Part shown: positions 25,344 through 32,992 of the stretch, piece by piece
How positions within the stretch are numbered: the first letter of the stretch is position 1
Layout: each line of letters begins with the position of its first letter
Origin: Bacillota bacterium
GTDB taxonomy: Bacteria > Bacillota > UBA4882 > UBA8346
Length of the DNA: 64,000 nucleotides
Assembly: GCA_023417475.1 (NCBI GenBank)
Contig: JAEZFP010000010.1
Span: 14,778-78,777, forward strand
Reading direction: 5' to 3'
Position numbers and translations under genes: made by a program
The notes under the pieces: generated by a model
What the model saw: only the letters and a program-made list of their open reading frames with translations
What the model was told of the DNA's origin: nothing
The model's database searches: none

Positions 25344-26195
25344 ATGAAAACAATTTCAGATATAGCGGACTTGCGCCGGATTGTCAATGAAGCGCGGCGG
25401 ACGGGGCGGTCGGTGGGATTCGTGCCGACGATGGGCTATTTTCACGCCGGACACCGGTCGCTGATGGAGCGGGCGCGCCGTGAAAACGATCTCGTGGTGG
25501 TCAGTTTGTTCGTCAATCCCATTCAGTTTGGCCCCAATGAGGATTTTGAAAAATATCCCCGGGATTTGCAACGGGATGAGCAGCTGGCCGCCGCGGCCGG
25601 GGTTGACCTGTTGTTCTATCCCGCGGTGGCGGAGATGTATCCGGACGGATTTCAAACCAATGTCACCGTCACCGGGGTATCCCAAGGGCTGTGCGGGGCC
25701 GGCCGGCCGGGGCATTTTCAAGGAGTGGCCACGGTCGTTCTGAAACTATTCAACATCGTCGGGCCGGACCGTGCCTATTTTGGCGAGAAGGACGCGCAGC
25801 AACTCCGGGTGATCCGGCAGTTGGTCCGCGATCTCAATCTGCCGCTGGCGGTGATCGGTTGTCCGATTGTCCGGGAAGCCGACGGTTTGGCAATGAGCTC
25901 CCGTAATGTCTACTTGAATCCGTCCGAACGCCAAGCGGCGCTGGTGCTCTCGCGGAGCTTGACATGGGCCCGGGAGGCGCTTGCGTCCGGGGAACGCGAC
26001 GCCGCGCGGTTGCAGGCGACGCTACGGCGGTTGATTGAGGGTGAGCCGTTGGCGGAACTTGAGTATTTGGTGATCGTCAATAGTGAAACCTTGGCGCCGG
26101 TGGCGCAACTGGCGGGCGAGTTATTGATCGCCATGGCGGTCCGGTTCGGCAAGACGCGTTTAATCGATAATCTGACCGTCACGGTCCAGGGATGA
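25344..26195 (+). CDS. panC: pantothenate synthetase (pantoate--beta-alanine ligase)
   Basis: 283 residues. It joins pantoate and beta-alanine through pantoyl-adenylate. FVPTMGYFHAGHRSL is the HIGH-type nucleotide-binding site and VREADGLAMSSRN the KMSKS-like loop. An in-frame ATG at 25335 overlaps the RBS GAGGAG; ATG 25344 is better placed. Confidence 0.96.
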   Translation: MKTISDIADLRRIVNEARRTGRSVGFVPTMGYFHAGHRSLMERARRENDLVVVSLFVNPIQFGPNEDFEKYPRDLQRDEQLAAAAGVDLLFYPAVAEMYPDGFQTNVTVTGVSQGLCGAGRPGHFQGVATVVLKLFNIVGPDRAYFGEKDAQQLRVIRQLVRDLNLPLAVIGCPIVREADGLAMSSRNVYLNPSERQAALVLSRSLTWAREALASGERDAARLQATLRRLIEGEPLAELEYLVIVNSETLAPVAQLAGELLIAMAVRFGKTRLIDNLTVTVQG

Positions 26196-26205
26196 GGTGG
26201 AGTTG

Positions 26206-26562
26206 ATGTTGCGGACGATGTGTAAATCCAAGATTCACCGCGCTACGGTGACTGCGGCCAATCTGCATTATGTCGGAAGCATCACGGTGGACGCCGAGTT
26301 GTTGCGGCTGGCCGATATCCTCCCGTATGAGCAGGTTCAGGTGGTCAATATCAACAATGGCGAACGCTTTGAGACCTACGCCATCGAAGGGGAGCCCGGT
26401 TCCGGCACGATCTGCCTGAACGGCGCCGCCGCCCGTCTGGCGGTTCCCGGCGATTTGGTGATTATTATCGCCTATGGCTTGGCGACCGCTGCGGAACTGG
26501 CCGGTTGGGAGCCACGGGTGGTTCATGTCGACGGAGCCAACCGGGTCGTCGCGAAAGAATAA
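26206..26562 (+). CDS. panD: aspartate 1-decarboxylase proenzyme
   Basis: 118 residues. It makes beta-alanine from aspartate for PanC. The self-cleavage Gly-Ser lies in HYVGSITVD near residues 24-25, which creates the pyruvoyl group; CKSKIHRATVT and NGERFETY carry the conserved Lys and Tyr. GAGGTGGAG overlaps the panC end and places the start at ATG 26206 (GTG 26197 and TTG 26203 are alternatives). It closes the pantothenate pathway in one operon. Confidence 0.96.
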   Translation: MLRTMCKSKIHRATVTAANLHYVGSITVDAELLRLADILPYEQVQVVNINNGERFETYAIEGEPGSGTICLNGAAARLAVPGDLVIIIAYGLATAAELAGWEPRVVHVDGANRVVAKE

Positions 26563-26585
26563 GGATTCAAATACGCATTCGCTAG

Positions 26586-26615
26586 GAAAAAGGACTGAAC
26601 TGTCCTTTTTTTTTA
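26586..26615. terminator. terminator between panD and birA
   Basis: AAAAGGAC and GTCCTTTT arms with a six-base loop and a T-run on the plus strand; the A-run on the left lets it serve birA as well. Confidence 0.75.
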
Positions 26616-27596
26616 CGATGGCTCGGAATTGGCGATCAGTTCCCCGGAGTTAAGCCGGACGAGGTCGCCGTTGGCGCGACGCAACAGCAAGCTGCCGTCG
26701 TTATCGAGATCAAGCGCGGTTCCGCTAATCGTCCGGCCATAACCTTGGCTCACCGTAACCGGTTGGCCGACGGTGGCGGAGTGCTCCCGGGCGTAGGCGA
26801 TCACATCAGCCAGTCCGGTTCCGGCGTGGAGTTGCAAATAGACCGTTTCGAACTCGCTTAAAAACCGGCGCAACAACGCCGCGCGGGAGACGGGACGATT
26901 GACGGTAGCCGCCAGCGAGCCGGCTTTATCGCGCAACTCCGCCGGGAAATCGGCCAACGTGTGATTGACGTTGACGCCAATGCCCAGGATGACGTAGTTG
27001 ACCAGGTCCAGTTCGCCTTTGAGTTCGGCGAGGATTCCCGTGACTTTTCTGCCTTGGAGCAGCAGATCATTGGGCCATTTGATCTGGGGTTGCGTTGCGG
27101 CCACTTGGTTGATGGCCTTTGCCATGCAGACCGCGCTGACCGTCATGATCCCCGATAATTCGGCCGCGCTGAGCGCGGGGCGGAGGATCAGGCTAAACCA
27201 AAGCCCTTTTCCGGGGAGCGAGTTCCAACTGCGGCCCATCCGGCCCCGGCCGGCCGCTTGGGTCTCCGCGACCACGACCGTTCCTTCGGCCGCCCCATTT
27301 TCCGCCAAACGCCGTCCCCAAGCGTTGGTGGAATCGACTTCGTTTTGGTACAAAACGGTCCGGCCGAACCGGGTCGTGTCCAACCCGCGTTGCACTTCGG
27401 TCGGGAGCAAGGTATCGGCGGGGCCGGTCAGTAGGTATCCCTTGCGTGGCGCGGAGTCGATAATATAACCTAAGGCACGTAATTGCTCGATCTGTTTCCA
27501 GATGGCTGCCCGGGTCAATCCGGCCGATTTGGCCAGCGCCTCGCCGGAAACATACCGGCCCGGATTGGCCAGCAACACTTCCAGTATTTTCTCCAT
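26613..27596 (-). CDS. birA: biotin--[acetyl-CoA-carboxylase] ligase / biotin repressor
   Basis: About 327 residues. The N-terminal winged helix (VSGEALAKSAGLTRAAIWKQIEQL) can bind DNA. The central ligase domain has GRGRMGRSWNS, which binds biotinyl-AMP, and IKWPNDLLLQGRKVTGIL. The short C-terminal SH3-like domain ends the protein. It biotinylates carboxylase subunits and probably represses biotin genes. AGGTG before ATG 27596 and a promoter whose +1 lies near 27607 favour this start over 27605. Confidence 0.95.
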   Translation of the reverse strand: MEKILEVLLANPGRYVSGEALAKSAGLTRAAIWKQIEQLRALGYIIDSAPRKGYLLTGPADTLLPTEVQRGLDTTRFGRTVLYQNEVDSTNAWGRRLAENGAAEGTVVVAETQAAGRGRMGRSWNSLPGKGLWFSLILRPALSAAELSGIMTVSAVCMAKAINQVAATQPQIKWPNDLLLQGRKVTGILAELKGELDLVNYVILGIGVNVNHTLADFPAELRDKAGSLAATVNRPVSRAALLRRFLSEFETVYLQLHAGTGLADVIAYAREHSATVGQPVTVSQGYGRTISGTALDLDNDGSLLLRRANGDLVRLNSGELIANSEPS

Positions 27597-27613
27597 CAAC
27601 ATCACCTGCTGCC

Positions 27614-27643
27614 ATTATAATGGGGAAAACGGACCGGTGTCAA
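27614..27643 (-). promoter_or_regulatory. birA promoter
   Basis: Minus strand TTGACA (27638-27643), 18 bp, TATAAT (27614-27619). Both hexamers are perfect, so expression should be strong and the leader very short. Confidence 0.8.
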
Positions 27644-27756
27644 CTTGCCAAACGTTTTCGATGGCGGCAATTTTCGGGACGGCGGGGCGATTGGGGAACT
27701 ACTCCCTGAAGGAGAACGTTCTAGAAATAACGAAGCTTTTCCTCGAGGTGATATTG

Positions 27757-28854
27757 ATGGATAAACAACGCGCAAAATCTTCCTTCCAATTGGTTTGGGT
27801 CGTTATTTTAGTGCTGGGCTTAACCGTTGCCACGCCGTTGGGAGCAACTTGGGCGGCAACGCCTGGCCCAAGCCTGATCGGAAGTAACGTCATCGCCGAC
27901 ATCGCGGAGTCAAACTCCCCCAAAGTGGTCTGGATCACGGCCACCTTTGAGATGCGGGTTCCGATCCTGCCGTTTGGCAATTGGCGGCAAAAGCAACAAT
28001 ACCAGGGTTTTGGCAGCGGCTTTTTCTTTGATGAAAACGGCCATATCCTGACCAACGCCCATGTGGTGGCCGGAGCGCAAGCAGTCGAGGTCCTGCTGCA
28101 GGGTCAGAAAAATCCCTTACCCGCGAAGGTGGTCGGGGTGGACCGTGAGTTTGACCTGGCGGTGCTGAAAGTGGATCTGCCGGGCAAGGTCGATTACTTA
28201 CAATTGGGCGACTCGGACCAGATCCGGGTCGGAGAATGGGTGGTGGCCATCGGCAATCCGTTGGGTTTGGATCACAGCGTCACCCAAGGGATTATCAGCG
28301 CCAAAGGCCGCCCCTTAAGCGCCGGCGAGGACAGCAATGAAACCACCACCTATGAAAATATGCTGCAGACCGACGCCGCCATCAACCCGGGCAACAGCGG
28401 CGGACCGCTCTTTAATCTCCAAGGTCAAGTGATCGGGATCAATACGGCCGTCAGCGCCAACGGGCAAAACTTGGGTTTTGCCATTCCGATCAATCTGGTG
28501 AAAGAAAATTTGAACGAACTGATGACTAAGGGCCGGATCGTCCATCCCTGGACCGGACTGGCGATGGTTGATGTGAAAGAGTTGAGCAGTCGGGCCCGGA
28601 AAGACTTAAAAATTACGGTTACCGAAGGGATCGTCGTCGCGCCTTATAAAGATTCGCCCGCTTCCCGCGCGGGGGTCCGTACCTACGATGTGATCACCCA
28701 AGTCGATGACCAAGTCGTCAGCGATGTCAATGAGATGGTCAAATTGATCCGTAAGCATAAAGTCGGGGACCGGCTCCGGTTGCAACTGCTGCGAAATGGG
28801 ACCACGCTTTCGGTTGAGGTGATTTTGGAAGAAAAACCTCAGCCGAAAAATTAG
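27757..28854 (+). CDS. secreted HtrA/DegP-like serine protease with one PDZ domain
   Basis: 365 residues. An N-terminal hydrophobic segment (about residues 11-33) is a signal peptide or anchor. The trypsin-like domain has the triad His102 (TNAHVV), Asp133 (EFDLAVLKVD) and Ser214 (NPGNSGGPLF). One PDZ domain follows (about 270-355). Such proteases remove misfolded proteins outside the membrane. GAGGTGATATTG before ATG 27757 fixes the start; the open frame upstream is fortuitous. A perfect palindrome AGAACGTTCT lies at about 27713-27722 in the leader. Confidence 0.92.
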   Translation: MDKQRAKSSFQLVWVVILVLGLTVATPLGATWAATPGPSLIGSNVIADIAESNSPKVVWITATFEMRVPILPFGNWRQKQQYQGFGSGFFFDENGHILTNAHVVAGAQAVEVLLQGQKNPLPAKVVGVDREFDLAVLKVDLPGKVDYLQLGDSDQIRVGEWVVAIGNPLGLDHSVTQGIISAKGRPLSAGEDSNETTTYENMLQTDAAINPGNSGGPLFNLQGQVIGINTAVSANGQNLGFAIPINLVKENLNELMTKGRIVHPWTGLAMVDVKELSSRARKDLKITVTEGIVVAPYKDSPASRAGVRTYDVITQVDDQVVSDVNEMVKLIRKHKVGDRLRLQLLRNGTTLSVEVILEEKPQPKN

Positions 28855-28870
28855 GCGATTGAAAATATCA

Positions 28871-28898
28871 GCGCGGTCGCAAGGCCGCGTTTTTTTTT
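28871..28898 (+). terminator. htrA terminator
   Basis: CGCGGTC / GGCCGCG stem with a GCAA tetraloop followed by nine T, 17 bases after the stop. Confidence 0.9.
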
Positions 28899-28913
28899 GC
28901 GCTTCCGGCACGG

Positions 28914-29186
28914 TTTTAGTAGACGCCAAAGTCGTTCCGGCAGTTGCCAAAATGATTTTGGCAGGTTCCAAAACCGCATTGGCGCGTGCCAAAACTGTTT
29001 TGGAACATCTCAAAACGATTTTGGCAGTTGCCAAAGTAGTATTGGCGCATCCCAAAACTATTCCGGAACATCCCAGAATGATTTTGGCAGGTTCCAAAAC
29101 CACATTGGCGCATGCCAAAACTGTTTTGGAACATTTCAAAACGATTTTGGCAGTTGCCAAAGTAGCATTGGCGCCTGCCAACGGTC
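28914..29186. repeat. array of thirteen 21-bp palindromic units
   Basis: Thirteen head-to-tail units of exactly 21 bp. Each unit contains arms TTTTGG (unit positions 1-6) and CCAAAA (13-18) around a variable six-base core; the junctions also form palindromes such as CCAAAAC-T-GTTTTGG. Units 2-5 (from 28956) recur almost unchanged as units 8-11 (from 29082), a six-unit, 126-bp higher-order repeat. Because 21 is a multiple of 3 and the units lack stops, frames on both strands stay open, but none has an RBS. The array starts 16 bases after the htrA terminator and ends just before the stop of the convergent amidohydrolase gene. Confidence 0.9.
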
Positions 29187-29217
29187 TTCTCGCGGACTGG
29201 AATTGGTTGGCGGAATT

Positions 29218-30000
29218 CTAAAAATTCAACAATCGCCGTAGATTGCCTCCCATTACGTTTGCCGTCACTTCTTTGCTTGGGCTCAAGCGTTCAATCGACT
29301 CCCTCGCCAACAGCGGATCCCCATACGGCGCGTCCGAGCTGAAAAGGGTTCGCTCCGGCAACTCTCGCATGGCGATTTTGGGGATGAAAATAGTAAACGC
29401 CGCTGACAGATCAAGGTAGAGATTGGCTTGTTCTTTGGCCATCATAATCGCTTCGATCCAATGAACGCCCCCGCAATGCCCCAGAATAATCGGGAGGCGG
29501 GGATAGGTTTTGGCCAGTTGATAAAGGCCGGTCAACTCCGCCAAACCGCATGGTTCAAAAGTATGGACCCAAAGGGGCAGACCGTAGTCGGCGGCAGCGG
29601 CGAAAACCGGTTGCATTTGACTGATTGCTCCCGGGGTGGGCGTGAATTCGCCCAATCCGAGCAGGCCTTGGGCAATGATCTCTTCTTCAATCCACCGTGC
29701 CGTATCGGACTGTGTAAGACCGATTGGGGTCAAGCCAAATCCTAAATAACGTTCAGGATGTTGGCTAATTACCGTCACCAATTCGCGGTTGGCTTTGGCG
29801 GCGCGAACGGCGGGAGACGAGTTGCCTGCCAATACCTGCCGGAGTTGGTCATATTCGGCGCGAAAAGCTGCCAGATCGGCGCACTGTTCGGGATGAGGCG
29901 TGGTGGCAAAGAGAATGGTCCGGTCAATACCGGCTTCCGCCATCAGTTGCAACTGCCGGCTGGTGGGCAACATAACATGGGCGTGACTGTCGATTAACAT
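29218..30000 (-). CDS. amidohydrolase-2 family protein
   Basis: 260 residues of TIM-barrel metal-dependent hydrolase type (PF04909-like). DSHAHV at the N-terminus is the metal HxH, WVHTFEP and GHCGG supply further His, and FSSDAPYGDP the late Asp. Members decarboxylate or hydrolyse aromatic acids, lactones and related compounds; the substrate is unknown. AAAGGAG lies before the ATG. It is divergent from an HxlR-family regulator, a common pairing for detoxification enzymes. Confidence 0.85.
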   Translation of the reverse strand: MLIDSHAHVMLPTSRQLQLMAEAGIDRTILFATTPHPEQCADLAAFRAEYDQLRQVLAGNSSPAVRAAKANRELVTVISQHPERYLGFGLTPIGLTQSDTARWIEEEIIAQGLLGLGEFTPTPGAISQMQPVFAAAADYGLPLWVHTFEPCGLAELTGLYQLAKTYPRLPIILGHCGGVHWIEAIMMAKEQANLYLDLSAAFTIFIPKIAMRELPERTLFSSDAPYGDPLLARESIERLSPSKEVTANVMGGNLRRLLNF

Positions 30001-30030
30001 TAAAAATAACTCCTTTCAAGTATTAATGCT

Positions 30031-30059
30031 ATAATAGAAAGAAACGGTCCGCTCGCCAA
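30031..30059 (-). promoter_or_regulatory. amidohydrolase promoter
   Basis: Minus strand TTGGCG (30054-30059), 17 bp, TATTAT (30031-30036). On the plus strand a TATAAT at 30030-30035 overlaps and could serve the HxlR gene, but it has no good -35. Confidence 0.4.
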
Positions 30060-30123
30060 GTACGCACTTTCGAGTGGGGTTAGTTTCCTAAATGATACGA
30101 TTGCGAAGGGAAGGAATTTCACA

Positions 30124-30513
30124 ATGGCCGAACCGATTAGCCGCTTGCCGCAATGTCCGATGGATCTGGCGCTTAACGTCATTGACGGTAAGTGGAAGAT
30201 CCAGATTCTTTGGCACTTGAGCCGCCAAACGTTGCGTTTTAATGAACTGCAACGGCGGTTGCCCCAGGTGACCCAAAAAATTCTCACCCAACAATTGCGT
30301 CAATTAGAGCAGGATCGGCTGATTCAACGCCGGGTTTTTGCCGAAGTGCCGCCGCGGGTCGAATATTCCCTGACCGAATGGGGTCGGAGCTTACAACCGG
30401 TTTTCCAAGCGCTTTGCCAATGGGGAGGGGAATACCGGCAACAACTGGCAGAGTGCGGGAGAACAGCAACGTCAGCCGCCGATGCCATGGAAGTCGACTA
30501 TTCCTTAAAATAA
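30124..30513 (+). CDS. HxlR-family winged-helix regulator
   Basis: 129 residues: one HxlR domain (DGKWKIQILWHLSRQTLRFNELQRRLPQVTQKILTQQLR...). Cys11 in LPQCPMD matches the conserved N-terminal Cys with which relatives such as YodB and HypR sense quinones, diamide or hypochlorite. GGAAGGA precedes the ATG. It is divergent from the amidohydrolase, the likely target. The terminator begins inside the stop codon. Confidence 0.88.
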   Translation: MAEPISRLPQCPMDLALNVIDGKWKIQILWHLSRQTLRFNELQRRLPQVTQKILTQQLRQLEQDRLIQRRVFAEVPPRVEYSLTEWGRSLQPVFQALCQWGGEYRQQLAECGRTATSAADAMEVDYSLK

Positions 30514-30538
30514 AACACCGCGCCGGGTGTTTTTTTAT
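30511..30538 (+). terminator. hxlR terminator
   Basis: AAACACC / GGGTGTTT stem, loop GCGCC, T-run; it overlaps the stop codon. Confidence 0.8.
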
Positions 30539-30539
30539 T

Positions 30540-30589
30540 GCTTGTTCCCGGTTACCTCCAAGCGTTTTCCCGCGTACAATGGAACAAGC
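30540..30589 (+). promoter_or_regulatory. patatin promoter enclosed by a 9-bp inverted repeat
   Basis: GCTTGTTCC (30540-30548) and GGAACAAGC (30581-30589) are perfect complements. Between them lie TTACCT (30552-30557), 17 bp and TACAAT (30575-30580), a weak -35 and good -10. The arms touch both ends of the promoter, as for an operator bound by a dimer or looping repressor. Confidence 0.45.
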
Positions 30590-30676
30590 ACAAAAGTCCT
30601 GAAGAAATGCAGGTGCTTGTCGATACATGGTCCGGCCGGTCGGTTTTACCGGCGCGGCGCCGGCGGGAGGCTCTTA

Positions 30677-31765
30677 ATGATGGGGTTAACGCGGATTTTG
30701 GCGATTGACGGCGGGGGCATCCGGGGGATCATTCCCGGTCAGATTTTAGTGAGGTTGGAGGCGATCTTACAGCAATTGACCGGAGATTCCAATGCCCGGA
30801 TCGTCGATTTCTTCGATCTGGTGGCCGGGACCAGCACCGGTGGAATTTTAACCTGTCTTTACCTTTGCCCCGGGGACGGGAGCAACCGGCCGCGTTATTC
30901 GGCCCAAGAGGTGGTCGACGGATATCGCCGGTTTGGTCCGGCGGTCTTTCGCAAACCGTGGGGCCATCGCCTGATTTCGGGTTTTGGCCTGTTCTCCCAG
31001 AAATATCCCCGCAAATATCTCGAAAGTCACCTTGAAGATTACTTCGGCAATATCCGGCTAAGTCAATTGCTGCGCCCTTGTTTGATCACAGCGTATAATG
31101 TCGCCCGGCGTTACGCGCACTTTTTTACCAAAATTGACGCCGTCGCCGATCCGGCCTACGATTTTTTGGTCCGGGACGTCGCCCGGGCCACCTCGGCCGC
31201 GCCGACTTACTTTGAGATCGCCGAAACCGTTTCGCTGACGCGGGAGCGGTTTCCTTTGATCGATGGCGGCGTTTTTGCCAACAATCCGGCGCTCTGCGCT
31301 TATGTCGAGGCGTACCGGGAGTTTCGGGCCCATCCCGACGCCCAAAATCTGGCGATTTTGTCGCTGGGGACCGGTCATGATCAACAACCGATCAATGATC
31401 AAAAGGCGAAAAAGTGGGGGACGCTGGAATGGGCAGTACCGCTTTTTTCAATGTTGATGTCGGCAAACTCGGAAACGGTCGACTATCAATTGCAAACCAT
31501 CTTCCGTTCGGTTCAAAAACCCCATCAATATTTACGGATTAACCCGCTGCTCCCCCCGGGGCGGACGGCCATGGACAATGTGCGGGAGGATAACCTGAAC
31601 GCCTTGACCGAGTTGGGAGCGGGGATTGCTACGGAAAAACTGGCCCAATTGCAACAGTTCGCCCGGTTGCTGACGGATCGCTTCAACAGTGCCGAGAAAA
31701 GCTGGGAGGTATTAAAGCCCAGCCGTTCGTTGGCGACCCAGACGGCGGTAGACGCCGAAAATTAA
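30677..31765 (+). CDS. patatin-like phospholipase
   Basis: 362 residues. DGGGIRG near residue 11 is the oxyanion motif, GTSTGG near residue 52 holds the nucleophile Ser, and DGGVFANNP the catalytic Asp; all are intact. It should be a soluble lipid acyl hydrolase. The compact form resembles cytosolic patatins, including CapV-type effectors, but no cyclase (CD-NTase) gene is near. GGGAGG at 30665-30670 fixes the start at ATG 30677. It is followed after 150 bases by a nucleoid-associated protein with its own promoter. Confidence 0.9.
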   Translation: MMGLTRILAIDGGGIRGIIPGQILVRLEAILQQLTGDSNARIVDFFDLVAGTSTGGILTCLYLCPGDGSNRPRYSAQEVVDGYRRFGPAVFRKPWGHRLISGFGLFSQKYPRKYLESHLEDYFGNIRLSQLLRPCLITAYNVARRYAHFFTKIDAVADPAYDFLVRDVARATSAAPTYFEIAETVSLTRERFPLIDGGVFANNPALCAYVEAYREFRAHPDAQNLAILSLGTGHDQQPINDQKAKKWGTLEWAVPLFSMLMSANSETVDYQLQTIFRSVQKPHQYLRINPLLPPGRTAMDNVREDNLNALTELGAGIATEKLAQLQQFARLLTDRFNSAEKSWEVLKPSRSLATQTAVDAEN

Positions 31766-31800
31766 CACCGCGCCGTTGCGCCAAAATTGTGAAGTTATGC

Positions 31801-31830
31801 ATGACAACCCGCAGTAATTTATTGTACAAT
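31801..31830 (+). promoter_or_regulatory. promoter of the nucleoid-associated protein gene
   Basis: ATGACA (31801-31806), 18 bp, TACAAT (31825-31830), each 5 of 6 to consensus. Confidence 0.55.
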
Positions 31831-31915
31831 AGTGCCTGTCCCGTTCCATTGAAATATGTCGCGATCATCACGAACACGAATGCGGCATTGCTATTTTAAC
31901 ATTACGAGGTGCAAC

Positions 31916-32926
31916 ATGGGCGATATTCGAATTCAGAAAGCGGTATTACATATTTTAGACACCAACGTCGGCGTGCCGGTTCTTTCCCAGCGGGAACTGG
32001 CGGTTGACGGGGAGACGGAAGACTTTTTAGAAAATATGGTGACGAAATTGGTGGAGGATGACAATCTGAAACCGGCTTTTTTCGGGGACGGGCCCAGTGT
32101 GATCCGGGACTTGCTTTACGGGTTCCAGGCGGATCAAAATTTTCTGGCGTTAAGCCAAGCGGTGGCCAATGCGTTGTATCACATGATGCTGACCCATGTC
32201 GACATCAGCCCGGCCGACTTGGTCTGTTGTCTTTTCAGCGAAGCCGACCGGAACTGCTTCGGCGTCTGTAAACTCAACTACCGGACCAACTATATTCACT
32301 ATATCGAGTACGATGAAGCGCAGCAAAACGTGAACTCGCTGATCAAGCAAAAGACGGTGTTGCCGGCGGAGAGCGCCAAACTGGAAGAGTGTTTTGTGGT
32401 CGATCTGACCGATTTCAGTTTGCGTCTGATCGAAAAACAATACGAGATCAACGGCGCCAAAGAGTTTTATCTCTCCAAGATCCTGCTGGCGTGTCAGGAC
32501 GAGTTGTCCAATAACGATAAGGCCAAAGTATTGGACAAGGTCACTCAGAAAATGAGCAAAAAGTTCAGCGACGACCAGTTCGGACCGATGGCGCGCCTGC
32601 GCAAAGCCGTCTCGGAAGACCTGGACGAGGGCGGGGCCATCAATCTGGAACATGTCGCCCGGGAGGTTTTTGGCGACGACCCCGGCGCGCAAAAGGAATA
32701 TCTCGATGAGATGTACCGGGCCGGCCTGCAGGAGAAAGAGATCGAACTGCCCGCGAAGATCGCCAACCGCAAGTTCCGCAATCAGAAGATCCAGACCGAT
32801 ACCGGAATCGAGATCAACTTCCCGGCCGATTATTATAACAACAAAGAAAAGATTGAGTTCATCACCAATGTCGACGGCACGATTCTAATCGTCATTAAAA
32901 ATGTCGGCAAGATCATCAACAAATAA
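31916..32926 (+). CDS. 37-kDa nucleoid-associated protein (NdpA/YejK-like)
   Basis: 336 residues. It resembles the NdpA/YejK family over its length (IQKAVLHILD at the N-terminus, central HYIEYDEAQQNVNSLIKQ, late DTGIEINFPADYYNN). The E. coli protein binds the nucleoid; its exact role is unknown. GAGGTG precedes ATG 31916. Its neighbour is a patatin lipase; the two have separate promoters, so a shared role is not shown. Confidence 0.8.
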   Translation: MGDIRIQKAVLHILDTNVGVPVLSQRELAVDGETEDFLENMVTKLVEDDNLKPAFFGDGPSVIRDLLYGFQADQNFLALSQAVANALYHMMLTHVDISPADLVCCLFSEADRNCFGVCKLNYRTNYIHYIEYDEAQQNVNSLIKQKTVLPAESAKLEECFVVDLTDFSLRLIEKQYEINGAKEFYLSKILLACQDELSNNDKAKVLDKVTQKMSKKFSDDQFGPMARLRKAVSEDLDEGGAINLEHVAREVFGDDPGAQKEYLDEMYRAGLQEKEIELPAKIANRKFRNQKIQTDTGIEINFPADYYNNKEKIEFITNVDGTILIVIKNVGKIINK

Positions 32927-32931
32927 GCGCC

Positions 32932-32969
32932 AAAAGGGGCTGACGCGGTTAATGTCAGCCCCTTTTACC
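32932..32969. terminator. bidirectional terminator
   Basis: AAAGGGGCTGAC and GTCAGCCCCTTT arms with a nine-base loop; T-runs on both strands. It lies between the NdpA-like gene and the convergent epimerase gene. Confidence 0.85.
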
Positions 32970-32992
32970 ATAGCCCGTTTCATGAAGTAAGC

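Noticed and set aside
27713..27722. AGAACGTTCT as a LexA (SOS) box in front of htrA
   Set aside because: The Bacillus LexA site needs GAAC and GTTC separated by four bases; here they are adjacent.
27502..27756. Upstream extension of the htrA-like frame
   Set aside because: It overlaps birA and its promoter; a good RBS and signal peptide begin at 27757.
28606..29181. Minus-strand frame over the same array and the end of htrA
   Set aside because: It overlaps the htrA coding sequence and arises from the palindromic nature of the units.
28859..29221. Open frame across the 21-bp array encoding heptad-like repeats (ILAxxKT)
   Set aside because: It starts in front of the htrA terminator hairpin, has no RBS, and equally long frames exist on both strands because the unit length is a multiple of three and lacks stops.
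30677..32926. CBASS-type defence system with a CapV-like patatin
   Set aside because: No CD-NTase, E1/E2, JAB or HORMA gene is present nearby, and the two genes have separate promoters.
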